DNA of 6,344 nucleotides from Rhodothermia bacterium (lineage in GTDB: Bacteria; Bacteroidota; Rhodothermia; Balneolales; Natronogracilivirgulaceae): the NCBI GenBank assembly GCA_007122185.1, contig SKUI01000024.1:1-6344 (forward strand), written 5' to 3'. The number at the start of each line of letters is the position of its first letter. Position 1 is the stretch's first letter. Shown one piece after another: positions 4,634 through 6,344 of the stretch. A program made the translations under genes and the position numbers. Below the pieces are notes generated by a model, which saw only the letters and a program-made list of their open reading frames with translations, had not been told where the DNA came from and searched no databases.

Positions 4634-6344
4634 TAATCGGGCGGATCCGGCAGTTCGACATCTATCTCGTCCAGAAGTTCGAGCAGATGTTCCACGGCGG
4701 CATTCAACTGCTCGTCGATGCCGGCATACTCTTTGGCCGGATCGTTGTCGACCGGGATATCCGGTTCCACTCCGTGACCTTCTATGATCCATTCCATCCC
4801 TTCGGTATCATATGAGGCAAATTCCGGACGGTTTAGAAATCCGCCATCCACAAAAGGCAGACTCTGTCGTATTCCGACCACACCGCCCCAGGTACGCTGG
4901 CCGATCAGCTTGCCAAGGCCGTGCTTGCGGAAACGGTACGGGAACAGGTCGCCGTCGGAAGCCGAAAACGGATCGATCAGAGTGACCATGGGCCCCAGCA
5001 TCATGGCGGATGGATCCGGCGTAGGCACGGCATTCCGCGCCTTGTCGATCATGGCCAGTTCACGGCGCAGGCGCTCAATGATCATGGGGGATACGTTTCC
5101 GCCGCCGTTGCCGCGCACATCAATGATCAGCGCATCCTTGCGGAGCTGCGGATAGAAATGCTTGACGAACTCGTTGAGTCCGCCCGGACCCATATCCGGA
5201 ATGTGCAGATACCCGACACGTCCCTCGGAAGCCTCCGTCACCTTCCTAATATTATCCTGAACCCAGTTGTAGTAATAGAGGTCGGCTTCGTCGGCAATCG
5301 GCGTGACCACCACCACCCTGGCACCCGCGACCTCGGGCTGCTCGTTCACACTCAGCACCACCGGTTTTCCGGCCTTGTCGACCAGCGATTCGTAGATGTT
5401 GGTCATTTCGGATGTCAACAGGCCGTTAACCCGGATGATGTACATCCCCTCGGTGACCCCTACCCCCACTTCCGTGAGCGGTGAGCGCCGTGAGTCTACC
5501 CAGTTCTCCCCTTTGAGGATGCGCTCGATCCGGTAGAACCCGCTGTCCGTATCACGGGCGAGTTCGGCTCCCAGGCGCCCCATCTGGATCCGCTCCGGCT
5601 GGGGACGGTCGCCGCCGCCGACATAGGCGTGTCCCACATTGAGCTCACCGATCATCTCACCGATGACATAGGTCAGATCGTTGCGGTGGGCCACATGATC
5701 CACGAGCGGACGGTAGTTCTCGCGCACTGCTTCCCAGTCCACGCCGTGCATATTCGGCGCGTACAGGAAATCACGCATCTGCCGCCAGCTTTCGTTGAAG
5801 ATCTGCACCCACTCTTTTGTACGGTCCAGACGCACTTTCATGTTGGAAAGGTCAAGTGCCGGATCGGGATCGATCTCCTGCCCCGGCAGATCCACGATGG
5901 CGTAAGTGCTTCCGCGCGCCAGCATCACCTTTTTGCCGTCATGGGAAATCCGGTAGCTGTTGTAAGCACCGATGGTCTGCTCTTTTTCATCGTCCAGATC
6001 GTAGTACAGCAGTATGGTCTGCTGGTCAGACAACCCATTGCGCTGGTAATAGATGCGGGATCCGACCGATTGAAGATTCCCGTAGTTGGATGCGGATACC
6101 GGCAGGTCGATAATGCGGTTAGATAGGCCCTCGGTATCGATCTGGATGCGATCGGAGGCATCCTCGTCATTGCCCTCATCCTCCTCTTCACCATCCCCGA
6201 TTTGCACCTCGTCGTTTTTTGGTTTGAAAGGTGATTTCAGGTCCGCCCGCAAGGTCACAAAGTAGATGCGCTGCATATCGGCATAAGCGTGGTTCCACTC
6301 GGTCTGACTGTAAATGGGGTTGAAATCACGGTTGGAAACGAAGA
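4618..6344 (-). CDS. Tricorn-type S41 family serine peptidase, N terminus beyond the window
   Basis: The frame stays open to the right edge, so only the C-terminal 575 or so residues are visible; family members are usually around 1,000-1,100. Residue numbers count from the Met codon at 6276, which is internal. In order, there is the end of the beta-propeller region (FVSNRDFNP before the Met, then RIYFVTLR), an acidic strip at about 28-42, and the helical C1 region around 145-215. The conserved His is in GHAYVGGGD (H216, codon 5629-5631). A PDZ domain spans roughly 235-325. The S41 core has DVRGNGGGN (386-394), nucleophile candidate S440 in SASDGD (codon 4957-4959) and E499 in EGHGVEPDI. These match the Ser-His-Glu machinery of archaeal tricorn, which cuts oligopeptides, except that the Ser preceding the His is Gly here. 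Bacterial relatives are often exported, but no signal peptide can be checked. The gene ends at TAA 4618-4620, with its terminator at 4406-4444. Confidence 0.93.
   Translation of the reverse strand, partial: FVSNRDFNPIYSQTEWNHAYADMQRIYFVTLRADLKSPFKPKNDEVQIGDGEEEDEGNDEDASDRIQIDTEGLSNRIIDLPVSASNYGNLQSVGSRIYYQRNGLSDQQTILLYYDLDDEKEQTIGAYNSYRISHDGKKVMLARGSTYAIVDLPGQEIDPDPALDLSNMKVRLDRTKEWVQIFNESWRQMRDFLYAPNMHGVDWEAVRENYRPLVDHVAHRNDLTYVIGEMIGELNVGHAYVGGGDRPQPERIQMGRLGAELARDTDSGFYRIERILKGENWVDSRRSPLTEVGVGVTEGMYIIRVNGLLTSEMTNIYESLVDKAGKPVVLSVNEQPEVAGARVVVVTPIADEADLYYYNWVQDNIRKVTEASEGRVGYLHIPDMGPGGLNEFVKHFYPQLRKDALIIDVRGNGGGNVSPMIIERLRRELAMIDKARNAVPTPDPSAMMLGPMVTLIDPFSASDGDLFPYRFRKHGLGKLIGQRTWGGVVGIRQSLPFVDGGFLNRPEFASYDTEGMEWIIEGHGVEPDIPVDNDPAKEYAGIDEQLNAAVEHLLELLDEIDVELPDPPDYPIKR

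Noticed and set aside
6274..6276. ATG at 6276 as the true start of the S41 gene
   Set aside because: The same frame continues without a stop to the window edge and encodes propeller-like sequence (FVSNRDFNP), so this Met is internal and the gene is truncated only by the window.

Overview
The window carries four protein-coding genes. Reading rightward, a clpS-clpA pair (206-3103) encodes the N-degron adaptor ClpS and the AAA+ unfoldase ClpA, which together feed substrates to the ClpP peptidase. Reading leftward are a lipoprotein with two fasciclin (FAS1) domains (3280-4182) and the C-terminal two-thirds or so of the core of a tricorn-type S41 serine peptidase. The peptidase gene runs off the right edge (4618 to beyond 6344).

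The source is most likely a bacterium of the Bacteroidota/Balneolota/Rhodothermota (FCB) side. None of the three visible start codons has a Shine-Dalgarno sequence. The best clpS promoter candidate fits the Bacteroidota-type TTG ... TAnnTTTG pattern. The FAS1 lipoprotein has a Cys-Ser-Asp-Asp start like surface lipoproteins of that group, and ClpS carries a Phe where proteobacterial ClpS has Met. Strongly acidic inserts in ClpA and in the peptidase would suit a halophile, such as many Balneolota. This is inference; no rRNA or other marker gene is present.

Layout: 1-205 is the clpS leader, with a near-perfect 24-bp dyad (35-58) and a promoter candidate (116-146). clpS and clpA are 27 bp apart and almost certainly co-transcribed. 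3104-3279 is a convergent gap holding a hairpin terminator whose U-tract serves the leftward FAS1 gene. 4183-4617 (435 bp) is non-coding and rich in small repeats: two tandem dyads with a 22-bp period (4342-4384), the terminator of the S41 gene (4406-4444), a degenerate ~20-bp tandem array (4449-4503), and a duplication of the sequence around the S41 stop codon (4579-4633).

Functionally, the left half is cytosolic protein quality control. The right half is envelope-related: a FAS1 lipoprotein, probably surface-anchored, and a tricorn-like peptidase whose location cannot be read because its N terminus is missing. I see no mobile element, CRISPR array, RNA gene or clear undescribed multi-gene system. 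The most unusual signals are the acidic ClpA linker and the repeat-rich gap at 4183-4617.
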